In this document: one piece after another, positions 10,501-23,529 of the stretch
Position numbering within the stretch: position 1 is the stretch's first letter
Layout: the number at the start of each line of letters is the position of its first letter
Source: Tenrec ecaudatus
Taxonomy: Eukaryota; Chordata; Mammalia; Afrosoricida; Tenrecidae
Direction: 5' to 3'
Length of the DNA: 64,000 nt
Assembly (NCBI RefSeq): GCF_050624435.1
Contig: NC_134534.1
Location: 65,681,501 to 65,745,500, forward strand
The notes under the pieces: model-generated
The model's input: the letters and a program-made list of their open reading frames with translations, nothing else
Database searches by the model: none
What the model was told of the DNA's origin: nothing
Translations under genes and position numbers: made by a program

Positions 10501-13500
10501 TTTCCTCACAATGTGAAACATGAAATTATCATGTGATCCAACAATTCCACTACTCCTAGATACATACCCCAGAGGCTTAAACAGCAGAAGCTCAGAGACT
10601 TGGACACTGGCCTTCACTGCAGAGTCCGTAACCATGACCAAAAGGTAGAAATAATCTCGGTCTCTGGTCTCTACCAGCAGATCAGCAGAGGCGACACTGC
10701 AGCACAGGTGGGTACTTTAACAAGTGTGTGGACAATAGACTGAAGAGATAATGGAATGTTTCGAGGACATTTTTGAAGCTTTCTTATATACATAGTTATT
10801 CAGCTTTAGTGAGAAATCAACAGTCCCTGGGTATTGTAGGCAGTTCACTTGCTAGGCTGCTAAAAGTTTGGAAGTTCAAGTCCACCCGAGATCGAGTGGA
10901 AGAAAAGTCTGGTGATGCACTTAGGAAAAATCATCTGTTGAAAATGCTATGGAGCCTAGGTCTGCTGGAACTCACATGGGATGGCCGTGAGTCAGATGGA
11001 TGTGACAGCAATGAGCCCTGGTACTTACTAACGGGAAATGACGTCCCGATGCGTGCTGCAACATGGATGGACCTGGTAACGTGATGAATGAATGGAATCA
11101 GATGCCAAAGGACACATATCAGATAATCCCACTTAAATGAAGTGTTCTGAATAGACAAATGCATAGAGACCAGAGTAGCCTAGATATATGTAACCATTGG
11201 CTGGGAGAAGAGAGGAATGGGGAATCATGACTTAAAGGGTACTGAGTTTCTTTTTGGGGTGATGGAAAAGTTTGAACCTAGACAGTGGTCTGGTTACACA
11301 ATATTGTGAATATAATTAGTGTCGACAAGTAGCACATTTAAAAATGATAAAAATGACAATTTTATGTTACAATCATTTACCACAACACAGTTTTTAACTT
11401 CAAGCTTCAGCATCTCAAGGAGGAGAGAGGGATGCTAGGAGGGAGTCTATCACCCATTGTGGAGCACGTACCTAGGCGTCCAGCCTCTCCGCACTAGACT
11501 CTGCTCACTCCTGAGGCTCACGGGTGACCAAGTTGGATCGCTGGAGATGGAGAGACTCAGGGCACCCGAGAGGGACGGGGCAACCATTTGACAAAGGTCA
11601 TCAGAGAAATGTGCCTTTTGCTTTCTAGCGGGAGCCAGAGCTAACAGTGCCCACCCTCTCCGGGTCTTTATTTGATCAAAACCTTTGGTAAGGTCTGGAA
11701 GGCCTTTCCTTTGGGCTGGGGGATTTCTCAGGTGGGTCAGAGAAGTGATGAGGGGGCTTGGCCATCTAGTGAAGAACTGGAAAAGAAACCACAGCGGCCA
11801 CATGCCTGAGAGAAGAACTGCGCTAGTGGCGGCCAAAGCGCCATCGCCAGAAGGAAGTGGTGGTGGTGGTAATTGTTCAGATGACCACATTCAGGAGCCA
11901 CTCCCCGGGGTCAGCAGAGGACCTGGCATGCCAACAGGGCATCAGGTTGCCAGGGTCGAAAGGCTCCCCGTGCTAGATTTTCAGCACCTCAGGCTTTCTG
12001 GGAAAAGGAGGAAGACAGTGGAAATCATTGGCCACGGGCCCACTCGGCAAGCCTGCACCTGTGCGTGCCGTCAGAGTGGGGGGTGAGGACAAGGGCACGG
12101 CCTAGCTGAGGTGCCCAGCCTCTTCCGCCCTCCACACACGTTACGACTTTTGGCTCAAGAGGAGATACCACAGCCTGCATCTGAGAGTCAAGTTTCTTGG
12201 GCTCCGAGCTAACTGGTTGGCGAGAAGCTCCTGGGACACAGCCTTCCCTCAACTCACAAAGTCTGCTTCCCTCCCCAATATTTATTCATTGGCATTTTTC
12301 TTTACAGAAATGGCGCATATGCCTCAGTGTTGCCCCTGAAGTCAGTCTGTCCTGACTCTGCCTTATGACTTCGGAGAATTTAACATTCAATTAGCCTCTT
12401 GAAGCCTAGGACGTCCCATTTCTGGAAGGGGGTTGATGAAAACACCACACAGACTGTTGAGGAGATACACTGAGGGAATGCCTGAAAAGGTCATTGCATG
12501 CCACCTACCATGTGGCAGCAGGCCTTTAGCAGGAAGCATACTATCATTGTGGACATTGGTGAATACTTTATATCTCTTTAATTAAATATTAACACAATAA
12601 TTTTACAGCAGCACGGTGGTAGTTACACAATCTCATGTCAACTTGAGGATATTAAGAGTGAAGGAGTGGAGTCTAGCCTGTCAATCAGGTCACAGACTGA
12701 TGATGCCTCCTCATGAGGGTTCTGGGAACTTCCTCTTTTTCCCCCTGGAGGAGGGCCACATTCTCTTTCACATTCCTGTTGACAAGCCACTTGGAGCCAG
12801 GCTGATGGCAGCCAGAGCCCTGGAGCTGGAGGAGCCATGTGGAGACTCACACCAGTATTGAGATGCTTCCATTGACACTGGATCCACAAGACTCACCACT
12901 CACTGGCCTGTGGTCTTCTTGCATTTGGTATCATTGCATGTGCTGCATGAGTCTAAAGAGGAATTATAGACGAGTATCAGACATTTGGGCTAATATTTGA
13001 CTTATGGACTTGATCTGGACTGGGCTAGGCTGTTTCCTCAATATACAATTGCTCTTTGATATAAAGCTCTCTCTTACACACATACACACAAAGTCAACCC
13101 GGACTAACACAAACACATTTAAGTGTTTTGTTCTAGTAGACATTAAGTCATTGACCTTTTATATAACTTCTAATATGTGCCAGGTAGAAGGCCTGGTGAT
13201 TTACTTCATAAAAATCAGCCACTGAAAACTCAATGGAATTCTATTCGATGCTCATGGGCTCACCATGAATTGCAATCGATTGATTCGGTGTCCACCAGTC
13301 TGAAGAGCCCAGCACGTTTGCACTTGATCTCATTTAATTCTCACATTTCTGTGAGAAAGGTACATAGGGTCCGCAATCCTTTATCTACAATCCCTCAATC
13401 CAGAAATGAACAAAAACATTTTCTGAGCTCATTGGGACTAAACTCACCTAAGCGAAACTGTTAAGTGCTGTCCAGTCGGTTCCAACTCACGGTGACCCTA

Positions 13501-16500
13501 CGTGCAATAGGACAAAACACTGTCCGGTCCTGCGCCACCTTCACAATCGTCATTCTGTTCCAGCGCGTTGTTGTAGCCATGATTTCAATACCTCTTGCCA
13601 AGATATTCCTCTTACTTTTTGCTGCCCTTCTGCTTTACCAAGCATGCTGTCCTTTTCCAGGGACCAGTCTCTCTTGGTAACATGTCCAGCTACATGAGAA
13701 GTCTTGCCATCCTTGCTTCTAACAAGCATTCTGGCTGGACTTCTCCCAAGATAGATTGGGTTGTTCTTTTGGCGGCCCATGGTGTTTTTAATATTCTTCA
13801 CCAGCACCATAATTCAAATGTATCGATTCTTCTTTGGTCATCCTTATTCAGTATCCATCTTCACATGTATATCAGGTAGTTGAAAATACCCTGGCTTGGG
13901 TCAGGCGTACCTTAGTCCTTGCTTTTCAACACTTTAAAGAGGTCTTGTGCAGCAAATTGATCCAATGCAGTGCGTCGTCTGATTGCTTGACTGCTGCTTC
14001 CATGAGCATGGACTGTGGATCGAGGCAAGACAAAATCCTTGACTTCAGTCTTCTCTCCCTTTATCGTGGTGCTATCTATTGATTCAGTTGTGAGGATCTG
14101 GGTCTTCTTTATGCTGAGTTGTAATCCACATAGAAGGCTGCAATCTTTGATCCTCATCAACAAGTGCCTCAAGTTCTCCTCACTTTCATCTGCATATCAT
14201 CCAGGTTGTTAATAAGCCTCCCTTCAATACCATTGCTGTGCTTTTCCTGATACAACTCACCTTCTCTGATGATCTGCTCAGCGTACAGATTGAGTATGGT
14301 CAGAGGATCCAACCCTGACGCACACCGTTCCTGATCTTAACCCAGCGGCATTCCTGTGTTCTGTTTGCACAGTTAATTCTTGGTCCTTGTACAGCTACAT
14401 TAGTAAGAGGTTATTGTCATCTCTGCTTATCTCATTTAGTGTGAGTATATTTTACTTAAAAAGCACTAAAGAGTTTTTCAAGACCCTGCTCCAGACCCTG
14501 CTGGAGGAGGGGATTCTGGCACCAGTAATGTATATTGGGCATTCCCCCTTTGTGAAATCTGAGCAGTTTTCAGTTCTGACACTCATCTTGCCCTAAAGGT
14601 TTAGGAGGCCTTGTTGACATATGTTAGTATTTTAAAGATAGAGAAACAGTTCTACTTTTCGCCAAACCCACATGGGGTTGTCATGGGTTGGAACCAACTA
14701 CTCTAACAGTAGTCGCTGTCATGTGCCACTTAACAAGGTTTGCCAAAATAGAATTGGTTGACATGATATATCTTTTGCTGTGCATATTTTCACAATAAAA
14801 TAAAATTTCAGCATTCAACCCAGCAGATGTTATCTGTAACATCCAAAGACACTCCCATTGGGGTGTATCCACATTTCCCATTTAAAATAATAGTTTCTTT
14901 TCCTTGGCTACAAAATATGGGGTGATGCAAAAGCTTTGGAAAATTCTACAAAGACACAGAGAAGAAAACACATCACCTAGAAACCTGCCCAGAAATGCGC
15001 ACTGTTATGTGGCGGAAACCAGCCCCTCACAACTATGTCACGGGTCCGATAAGTGCAATTGTACGGTTAAAAAATATATAAAGCTTTTAGTAAAGTCATA
15101 GAGAATAATAGATGGGGCAGAGAGTAAAATGAAGGAGCCAGACACTTTTCCTGGTAGCATGCTCACCACCTGGACGGCCATGATCTCACCATCCAGGTCC
15201 ATGCACAACACAGGCAGAGAGGGCAGGAGAGAGCTTTCATGAGGTTTTATTTCTAACCAAAGCTTATATCTTTAGGGGCATTCAAGCCCCCTGATCACAG
15301 ATAACGACCTACATCACAGGAAGGGGTTGTAACGTAGGCAATGCAAGCAATAGGAAGGGGATAACCTAGGGGTGCACATGCAATAGGGAAGGGAGGGAAT
15401 GGGGGTGTGAGATCTCTAGGGATAGATATACATACCTTGGTCCTCGGCTCCGCGTGAGAAAGGATTCACGCCGGGGCCTGGTTCGGGATCCAAGTGAGTT
15501 TTATGAGCGTTAGAAGCAGTCTCAGGTTTTCACAGGCACCCACAGGGCTCCTCCCGAACGTGCAGCCTGCCTGGAAGCTGCTCGCAGAGTCACGCAAAAG
15601 TCCTCGGCAATTCTCTTGGTCTACTCCGGGCTCCTGCCTTTTCAAGGATTCCGCGGGGAGGCATGGGAGACGACCCCTGGTTGACCCTGTTGGCTGAACT
15701 GAATTCACCTGGCCTAGGTGGGCCAATCTAGGTGCAACAGCCAGCCATGCGTTCCCGGCTGCAAACCTGAACCTCTGAGCATGTGCAGTGTGCCACTCCT
15801 TTGTTTCCGTAGCTCAGACCAATGAGCATGCATAAATGGACGTCCCAGCCCTGCACTAGCCTACCTACAGGGGTACATATGTGGTAAGATAGGAAGACCC
15901 CAGACTAAGTATAGTAGTGTTAGTCATCCTTGAGTGGTCCTGACCTTGCCTTCGGGCTCTCGTTCAAGGTAACAATCACGATCCTTGTTGGATGGGAGTG
16001 GCCCTACTTAGGGTGAGTCAGACTACAGTCTGGTTGCTCTAGATGACTGATAACCATTAGGAAGAATAGCCTTGGACTTACTTTCATTGGCCTCCTAGTG
16101 TACAGTCATTTACCATGTGTAGCGAGCAGCGTCTTGGGTTTGGCTTATATTTGGGGGAGACAACTTGGGAGAAAGCTTTCTGTATCCCACATTCTTAGCC
16201 TTTTGATTTCTACTTTTTTTTTCTTTTTCTGGGCTTAGGTAATGTATAAAATTCTATATTTCTAAAGAGGGAACCCATGGCATTGTCTTGCTATCATTTT
16301 ATGAAATTATCCAATTAATAGCTCAAAAACAAACAAGCATAGGAACAACCAACCCACTATGGGCCAGAAAACATGATTTCTGTAAGAGGAAAAGGAAAAG
16401 AAAAAACAACACTTGACCATTTTATCAGTGTTTTTTTTCCTAAACACAGGGACCTGGCCAATGTATTCTTGTCCTTTAATTTTGACAACATATTCTTATT

Positions 16501-19500
16501 GGAATTTCATAAAGGTTTTTGACAATATTACGCAGAAAAGGATAACATATAAAAAGAGAAATGGGCAGGTGACATTTAAAATTGTGTCACCATGAGATGT
16601 GTGTGTGTGTGTGTGTGTGTTTCTGGGAAGGGAGGATGACTTTTATTTTCCTTCCATGGAAAGTTAAGAAACAGAGCTATACCTAAGTCGGTATTCCTGC
16701 AAATAAAACTCAAAAAGAATGAATTTATTGCACATGGCTGTTTGAACTGAACACTGAGGGAGAATGTACTTGGTTGTGGGTGGCCTTGAACTCAGAGGTG
16801 GCCAAGAGCCAGGCAGGCAGGACTAGATCACAAAGGAGAATCTGGCTTGGGTCTCGGAGATTAACCAAGGAGACACTGCTGCTTGTTTATAGGGACAAGG
16901 CAATCTATTTAAGAAGAAAATCTCCAAACTATATGGAAACAATGAAAGGACTCTACAAGACGGTGGAAGAGGTAGTCTTCTGGGTCAGTTGCTCCACCAA
17001 ACCAACAATTAAACTGGGAAAGCAATTGGGATCAATGGTTCGGGAAGCCTGGAACGTCATCACACACGTGTGAAAGCTTGAGAGGTGGGAGTGTCTTGTG
17101 CACAGAGGCTGCTGATCTTTCCTAAGCAAAGACAGGTGCAGACCAGTGACCTTGTGGGAAAGGCAGCAGCAGCAGCAGCAGCAGCCAGACTTCCTGGCTG
17201 GCGCCAAAGTGAGCAGTGGGGATCCTGTCCTCCACGAATTTGAAGCTGCACATTTGGTTGTCCTGGCTATATCCTGAAGGACCGGTGCACACCCTTGCCT
17301 TGGGTCTGCCCCTCTCAACAACAAGACTTCTCCCACACCATCTCTTAAGGATGGAAAGGACCGGTGTTGCTGCTGTTCAGCGTGTCAAGTTGTTTTGGAT
17401 TCATAGTGACCCTATGGTACATGGAACTGCTTCACAGGGTTTTCTTGTCTGGACTCTTCTTATTTTAATTGTTAGATACCTGTTTTACTGGTGATGTAGA
17501 GAGGGGGTGGTTTCCAGAGGAAAAAAACAAAACAGAAAACCTGCTAGACAAATTCTAAAAGAGCTGTAACTTGGCTGTACTCTCAAAAAAGACTTTTTAT
17601 TGTGAGTTGGGTAAAGGTTTAAGAGTGGATCATTTGTTTTATATCCAACAATTTAAACACATTTTGTTTTATTTCACTCATTGAAATCCCCTCAATGTAA
17701 CATTACACATCCCTCGACCTTCCTTGTTTCCAAATGCCCTTCTTTTCTAACCATTCTGACTTAGTTCTTGGGTAAATGCTGCCTTTTAACATCTTAACTG
17801 GTTGATTACTCTATGGTGTGCATACCTCAGTAGTGTCTTGTTTTCCTTATAGAGAAATGCAATGTTTGGCCAAAAATTGAGCCACAGGGATTCAGTTCCA
17901 GAACTGACTTACGATTAAGAGCCATAGTCTTGGAGGATTCATCATGGTCTCCTCGTTTGTGACTTTGAGTTGAGGTCCATATTTTCTGACCCACTTCATC
18001 CAGGATCTTTGAATGTGATCCCTTTCAGAGCATGTCAGCTGCATGCTGGAAAGCATCTAGTTCTTTTTTAAATGGTGAAATCTGTGTCAGGTCATGGAGT
18101 GACCATGGAGATTATGGAACAGAAATTTAGTGACCACACACAATTAAGAATTCACAATTAAAAAAAAGTCACTAAGCTAATGGACAAGTGCAGTTTCCAT
18201 CAAGTAACAATATCAATGCTTAAGGAGTACACTAATCAGACTTCCAGGATGTCCAGTTTAGACTAAATTGTTATAAGTTTAAGATGTTGATTATAATCTC
18301 CAAGGTAATCCTAAAATAATAACTAAAAACCTAACAAAAGGAAAAAAGGTGATAAAAACAATACACTGTAGGAATTTCAACTGAAAATAATTAAAGTGGC
18401 AAAAATGTAACTGAGGGCCAGCAACGAAAAAAACATGTGATTGTGGTAGTTATATAATGTTGTTAATTTGAAAGGATTAGGAGAGAAGGGGTGGAGTCTA
18501 GCCTGTCAATCATTGTATAGCCAATGAGGCCTCTGTGTGAGTATGGCTTTCTCCTGAGGATTCTGGTAGTTCGTGTAATTCCTCCATGGAGGCAGGAGAC
18601 ACTTTCTCCATGTTCGCTCCCTGGAGGTGCCCTACTGATAAGCCACATGGACCTACCGTGATGCACCTCTGGGAGCTTGAGAAGCCACATGGAGACCCCT
18701 GTCAGCATTGAGATGCTGACAACGCCACTGGATCCACAAGTCTCCCTACCCACTGGCCTGTGACCTTCTTGCACTTGGCATTATTGCATGTGTTTTGTGA
18801 GTCTGAAGAGGACCTTATAGATTGGTATTGGACAAATGGCTTAATATCAGACTTATGCACTTGATCTGGACTGGGCTGGGATGTTTTCTCAATATTCAAT
18901 TGCTCTTGAATATAAACCTTCTCATACACACGAGTGTCTCTCTGGATTTGTTTCTCCAGTTTACCAAGACCAACACAGTGACATACAGAAACTAAATAGG
19001 CAGATGACAGAAATAACTCCTTCTTCCCAGCAATCACTTTAAATGTTAATGGATTAAAGTGTCCTATTAAAATGCAGAACTTGGCAGATGGTTTATAAAA
19101 CATGACCTATTGATGCATTGCTACAGTCAACTATCTTTATATACAAAGCCATAACGAGGCTGACAGGAAAAGAATCCTCTCTGCCATCAAGTACATTATG
19201 ATTCACAGTGACTCTATGAGACAGGATAAAACTGCCCTGGTGGATTTCCAAGACTCTGTAGGAATAGAAAGCCTCCTCTTTCTCCTCAAAGGCAGGTGAT
19301 GGTTTCTAATTGCTGACCTTGTGGTTTACAGCCCAACAAGTAACCCGCTATGCCACTAGGGCTCCTAAGTCAAGGAATGGAATAAGATATTCACTGCAAA
19401 TAGGAACCAAAAGTGAGCTAGGGTGGGTATATTACTATCCAGCAAAATAGACAAAAACTGTTACAAGAGACAGAGGGCATTATCCCAACAAGAAGATATA

Positions 19501-22500
19501 ACAATTAAAATACACACACAGAGCTATCAATATTGAGAGCCTCCAAACAAGTCTACATATGCTGTCATTTTCAATAGTCCGCATTCAATAATGGATCTAA
19601 CAACCAATATGCAAAGAGGGAACACTATAAGAGAGTTAAACACATGTGCATAACACTCCATCCAACAATATTAGGACATATATTTTTCTTAAGTCTATAT
19701 GGAACATTTTCCAAAATAGATCACATTTTAGGCCACAAAATAAGTTAATAAATAAAAAATTTCTCCTGTCTTTCTCTTTCTGAAGCCTCCTGTAGTACTT
19801 TGGTTTTTAATTAATTATGCGAACAGATGTGAGTCTGTTTCACTGTAGAAGATCACTAGGGAAGGAGAGGAAAGGGAGTTTACCTAATGTCATTTTTTGG
19901 TCCTTTAGTCATTTATTTAAGTGCAACCATCCAGGAGGGAGTTTAGATCTTGTTGAAAGCAGCCACGTCCATGGACTGCACATAGTCTTCAAAAGCAGTT
20001 ATCTGTTCTTCCAGCATATCTGTACCAACTTTGTCCTCTTCAACTACACACTGTATTTGGAGTTTTTTAATTCCATACCCCACCAGAACGAGCTTGGATG
20101 AGCCCCAGACCAAGCCGTCTGCTTGAATGCTTCTGACGCACTCTTCCAATTTCGCCATATCGGTCTCATCGTCCCACGGCTTCACATCGAGTAAGATGGA
20201 GGACTTGGCAACAAGTGCAGGCTTCTTGGCTCTCTGTGACTCACACTGTGCAGGGCGGTCTTCTCTTAGCCTCCTTGCGTCCTCACTTGCCTCCTCCTCA
20301 GATCCAAAGAGATCGATGTCGTCATCATCCTTGCTGTCTGCAGCGCCACTTCCTGTGGTGTCTCCACATCAGCAGGGCCGCACTTGCCCACAGCTTTCTT
20401 GACTCCTGGCAAACTGGCCTTTTCCTTTTCGTACGACTTGATGTGATTATACCAACGTAGGGCATGATACAAGTCAGCGGTGGAGGGCCGGAGATTGCTT
20501 CAAACACTGCCGCATCTGCTTGCGATGGCACATACCCCTCGATGTAGCTCTTGCCGGCCAGGTAGGCATTGAGCACCTGAAGGCCGGCAGGGCTCTTCAA
20601 GTCTCCAAAACCCATGGCGCCAGCTGGACCAGGTGGGCGGCAGCAAAGCAAAAGTGGGTCGCAGACGGAAGGGCTACCTAATGCCATTTTACTCATTCAC
20701 CCAACCAACATTTATTGGTCACCCACCATGTGTCAAGAACTACAAACTATCATAGTCCCTATGGGTGACACTCATAAACAAAACAGTAAATAAACTCACT
20801 ACCCTCAAGTCAATACTGACTGATAGTGATCCTATAGGACAGGGTAGAATTTTTCCCCTTTGAGTTTCTGAGGCGATATATCTTATGGAATAGATAGCCT
20901 CAGCATTTCCCCTCTCTCTCTCTCTCTCTCTCTCTTTTTTAGTAGAATCTTTTTTTTTTTAATTCAGAAAAAAAAAACCCACAAAAAACAAAGTTTTCCA
21001 ACCACACACAGGAGGAGGGATGGGTAGGGGGAGGTGCCTGTCCATCCAGCCCCAACCCCCACCCCATATGGTTTTGGCAGCAATAAGGAGTATGGGGTAA
21101 TGGCCCCCAAAATAAAAATGGGTGTGTAGGGCGGGCGGGGGGATTGCAAAAACAGTAGGAAGTGGTGGGGGCGAAGGGGCAGACGAGGTCAGTACTGGGA
21201 ACGCCACAGGTGGGAAGCCATTTCATAACATTTCTTGTTGATCAAAGCACCGTGGACCCCTTCTTTGGCCATCAGCAGGACTCGCGTCTTGGCAGCCATG
21301 GCGACGGTGAGGTTGAAGGTGGGGCTCCGCCAGCCCTCTTGGTGCAAAGATCCGTGGTGTATTCCCCGTCCAGCAGCAGTGAGCCCCGGTCACAGAACAC
21401 TTCTGGCCCCCAAGTGTCAGCCCATTCACGAAAAAGCTTGACCAGTCTTTGCCAACAAGAACTCCAACCTCGGTTGGCGTGATGTTGGCGAAGGTTTTCC
21501 CGGGGACAGCGCCCAGACAGGGAGAGGGCGAGTCCTTACAGCCCACGATGGCCGCGTCCAGACAGGTCCTGTCCGCCATGAGGTTGTCGATGTAGGCGCT
21601 CCACCCGGCCATGGCGTTGCTACTGGGGCAGCTTCCCGGTGCTTCTGTGGGGGCACGGGCTGAGCTTGCACACGCTGCTGTCAGGACCGCGGCTCTGCTA
21701 GCTGTCAGCGTTTCCTCTCAAAAATAAATAAGCTACAACAAACTATGGAGGGGCGAGAAAGCTCCCGGCCACTGACCACAATGACAGTAGAAGGCAAGGA
21801 GCACTGAGCTCTGAGAGGAAGTAACTGAGTGGAGCAAGGGGCAAAGGACTGCTAGACCCCATAGTTACGCTGGCCATGGAATGGCCATCTGAAAAAAAAC
21901 TGGCTCCAGTGGGAAGAGGTCCTCAGCAGAGGGACACATGCGCAAAGTTCTTAGGGGGTCAAGAGCTTGCTGTGTCCAAGGGTTAAAGAAGACAATGTCG
22001 ATATCAGGGCGGTGGAAGGACAGGCAGCTCTGGTGGAAGTGGGGAGCAGCAGAGGCAGATCACACAGGACCTCTTAGGCCCCCACAGTGTTGGGGTTTTG
22101 TTCCTAATGCACTCATCAGTGGTACTACATCTTTCAAGGTCATGGTCTGTGGCTGTGATGGAATAGCCTTGTTCGCACACATTGTGCTATTCCATCATTC
22201 TGAAATAGATGACTTCCATCACCACCACCTCTACCACACCCGCTACCATTCTCCTGAGAGTTGTGGTAGGGTTCCCTGAGAATTACAAAGCTCTTGAGGA
22301 AGGGGGACTAGCTGGTAAACAGGAAGGGACTTGATTATTCCTTGAACTCTGGGTTTATTCCTTAGCCCACAGCCCCGTGAGCTAGAAGCCAGAAGTGCTT
22401 GCTAGACAGACAATAGGAACTTGGCTGTCTACTCACTGGAAGCGATTCTGAAAGGAAGAGACGGAGCCTTCTCTTGCCCAGGGGAAGCACCTGGAGCAGC

Positions 22501-23495
22501 GGGGCAGTGGTCCACACCACTGATAGCCTAACCGTGGCTGGGAGAAGCTGAGCGCCATGAAGGTGGGACTGGCTTTCATTAGACCATCGTTATCATTTGG
22601 TAAGCACAGAATAGCAGAGTTTGGGTACTCACGCACGTCGCCTGCTCCCTTACAGGGCAAAGGATTTCAGCTACAAGCACCATAACTCCGTCTGAAGCTC
22701 TTCTCTACCTAGCCGGGCAGGCTGGAATGCTTTGGTTGAAGACATGGGAGCAGCTCTCGAATACTGACAGTTCCCATGCTGCAAAGGAGCCCCAGTGGCA
22801 TAGAGGGTTATGCGTTGGGTTGCAAGGCCAGCAGTTCAAACTCACAAGCATCTTCGTGGAACAAAGATGAGGCTTTTTACTCCCATAATGACTTACAGTC
22901 TTGAAACCCCACAGGAACAGTTCTATACGGTCCTATAGTGTCCCCATGAGTTAGAATCAACTCATTGGCAGTTTGGTTTGCATTTTGAGGGAGGGGCAAC
23001 TCAAACGGGTTCCACAGTCCCCTCGCGCTCCTCAGTGGGATTGGTTCCATCACATACTCTTGATTGGCTTCCCTCACTCTGTCCCTGTTTTCCATTCCCT
23101 GTTGGTGCCAACAGGGATCACCTCTTAGATCGATTACCCAAAATCACATCTCAGAGTTTGCCTCTGGGAAAACCCCAGAGGAATATTACCCAAAGCCAAC
23201 CCAGTTGCCTTGGAGTTGATTCTGATTCTGACTGCATGTTTCACAGTAGAACTGCTGCAGGGGGTTTTCAGTGATGGTGGCTGTTTGGAAGTTTATCACC
23301 AGGACTGTTTCCTTAGGCATCTCTAGGTGGGTTCAAACTTGCCACCTTTGGTGAGCAGCCAAGCACTTACCCATCTGCACCACCCAGACAGTGTGACTAT
23401 AAGGTTGAGTTTAAACCAAAAAAAAGTAAAAAATATTTAAAAATATCATTTCGCATTTCCTGACTGCCATTCACTCTAGGCTTCATATCTTTAGG

Positions 23496-23529
<34 letters not shown>

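Larger units (their letters stand above)
18130..19790 (+). mobile_element. Old L1 ORF2 (endonuclease region) split by an LTR and a SINE
   Basis: The parts at 18130-18441, 18983-19171 and 19369-19790 together follow L1 ORF2 order: ataagtttaagatgttgatt, atggattaaagtgtcctatt, caagaagatataacaatta, then catccaacaatattagga and acattttaggccacaaaa. It is interrupted by an ERVL LTR (18442-18977) and an AfroSINE (19172-19368). There are many stops. Confidence 0.82.

Noticed and set aside
16953-17336. 127-codon frame on - with a Cys run
   Set aside because: The Cys run is the complement of (CAG)7 in a shifted frame; there is no other support.
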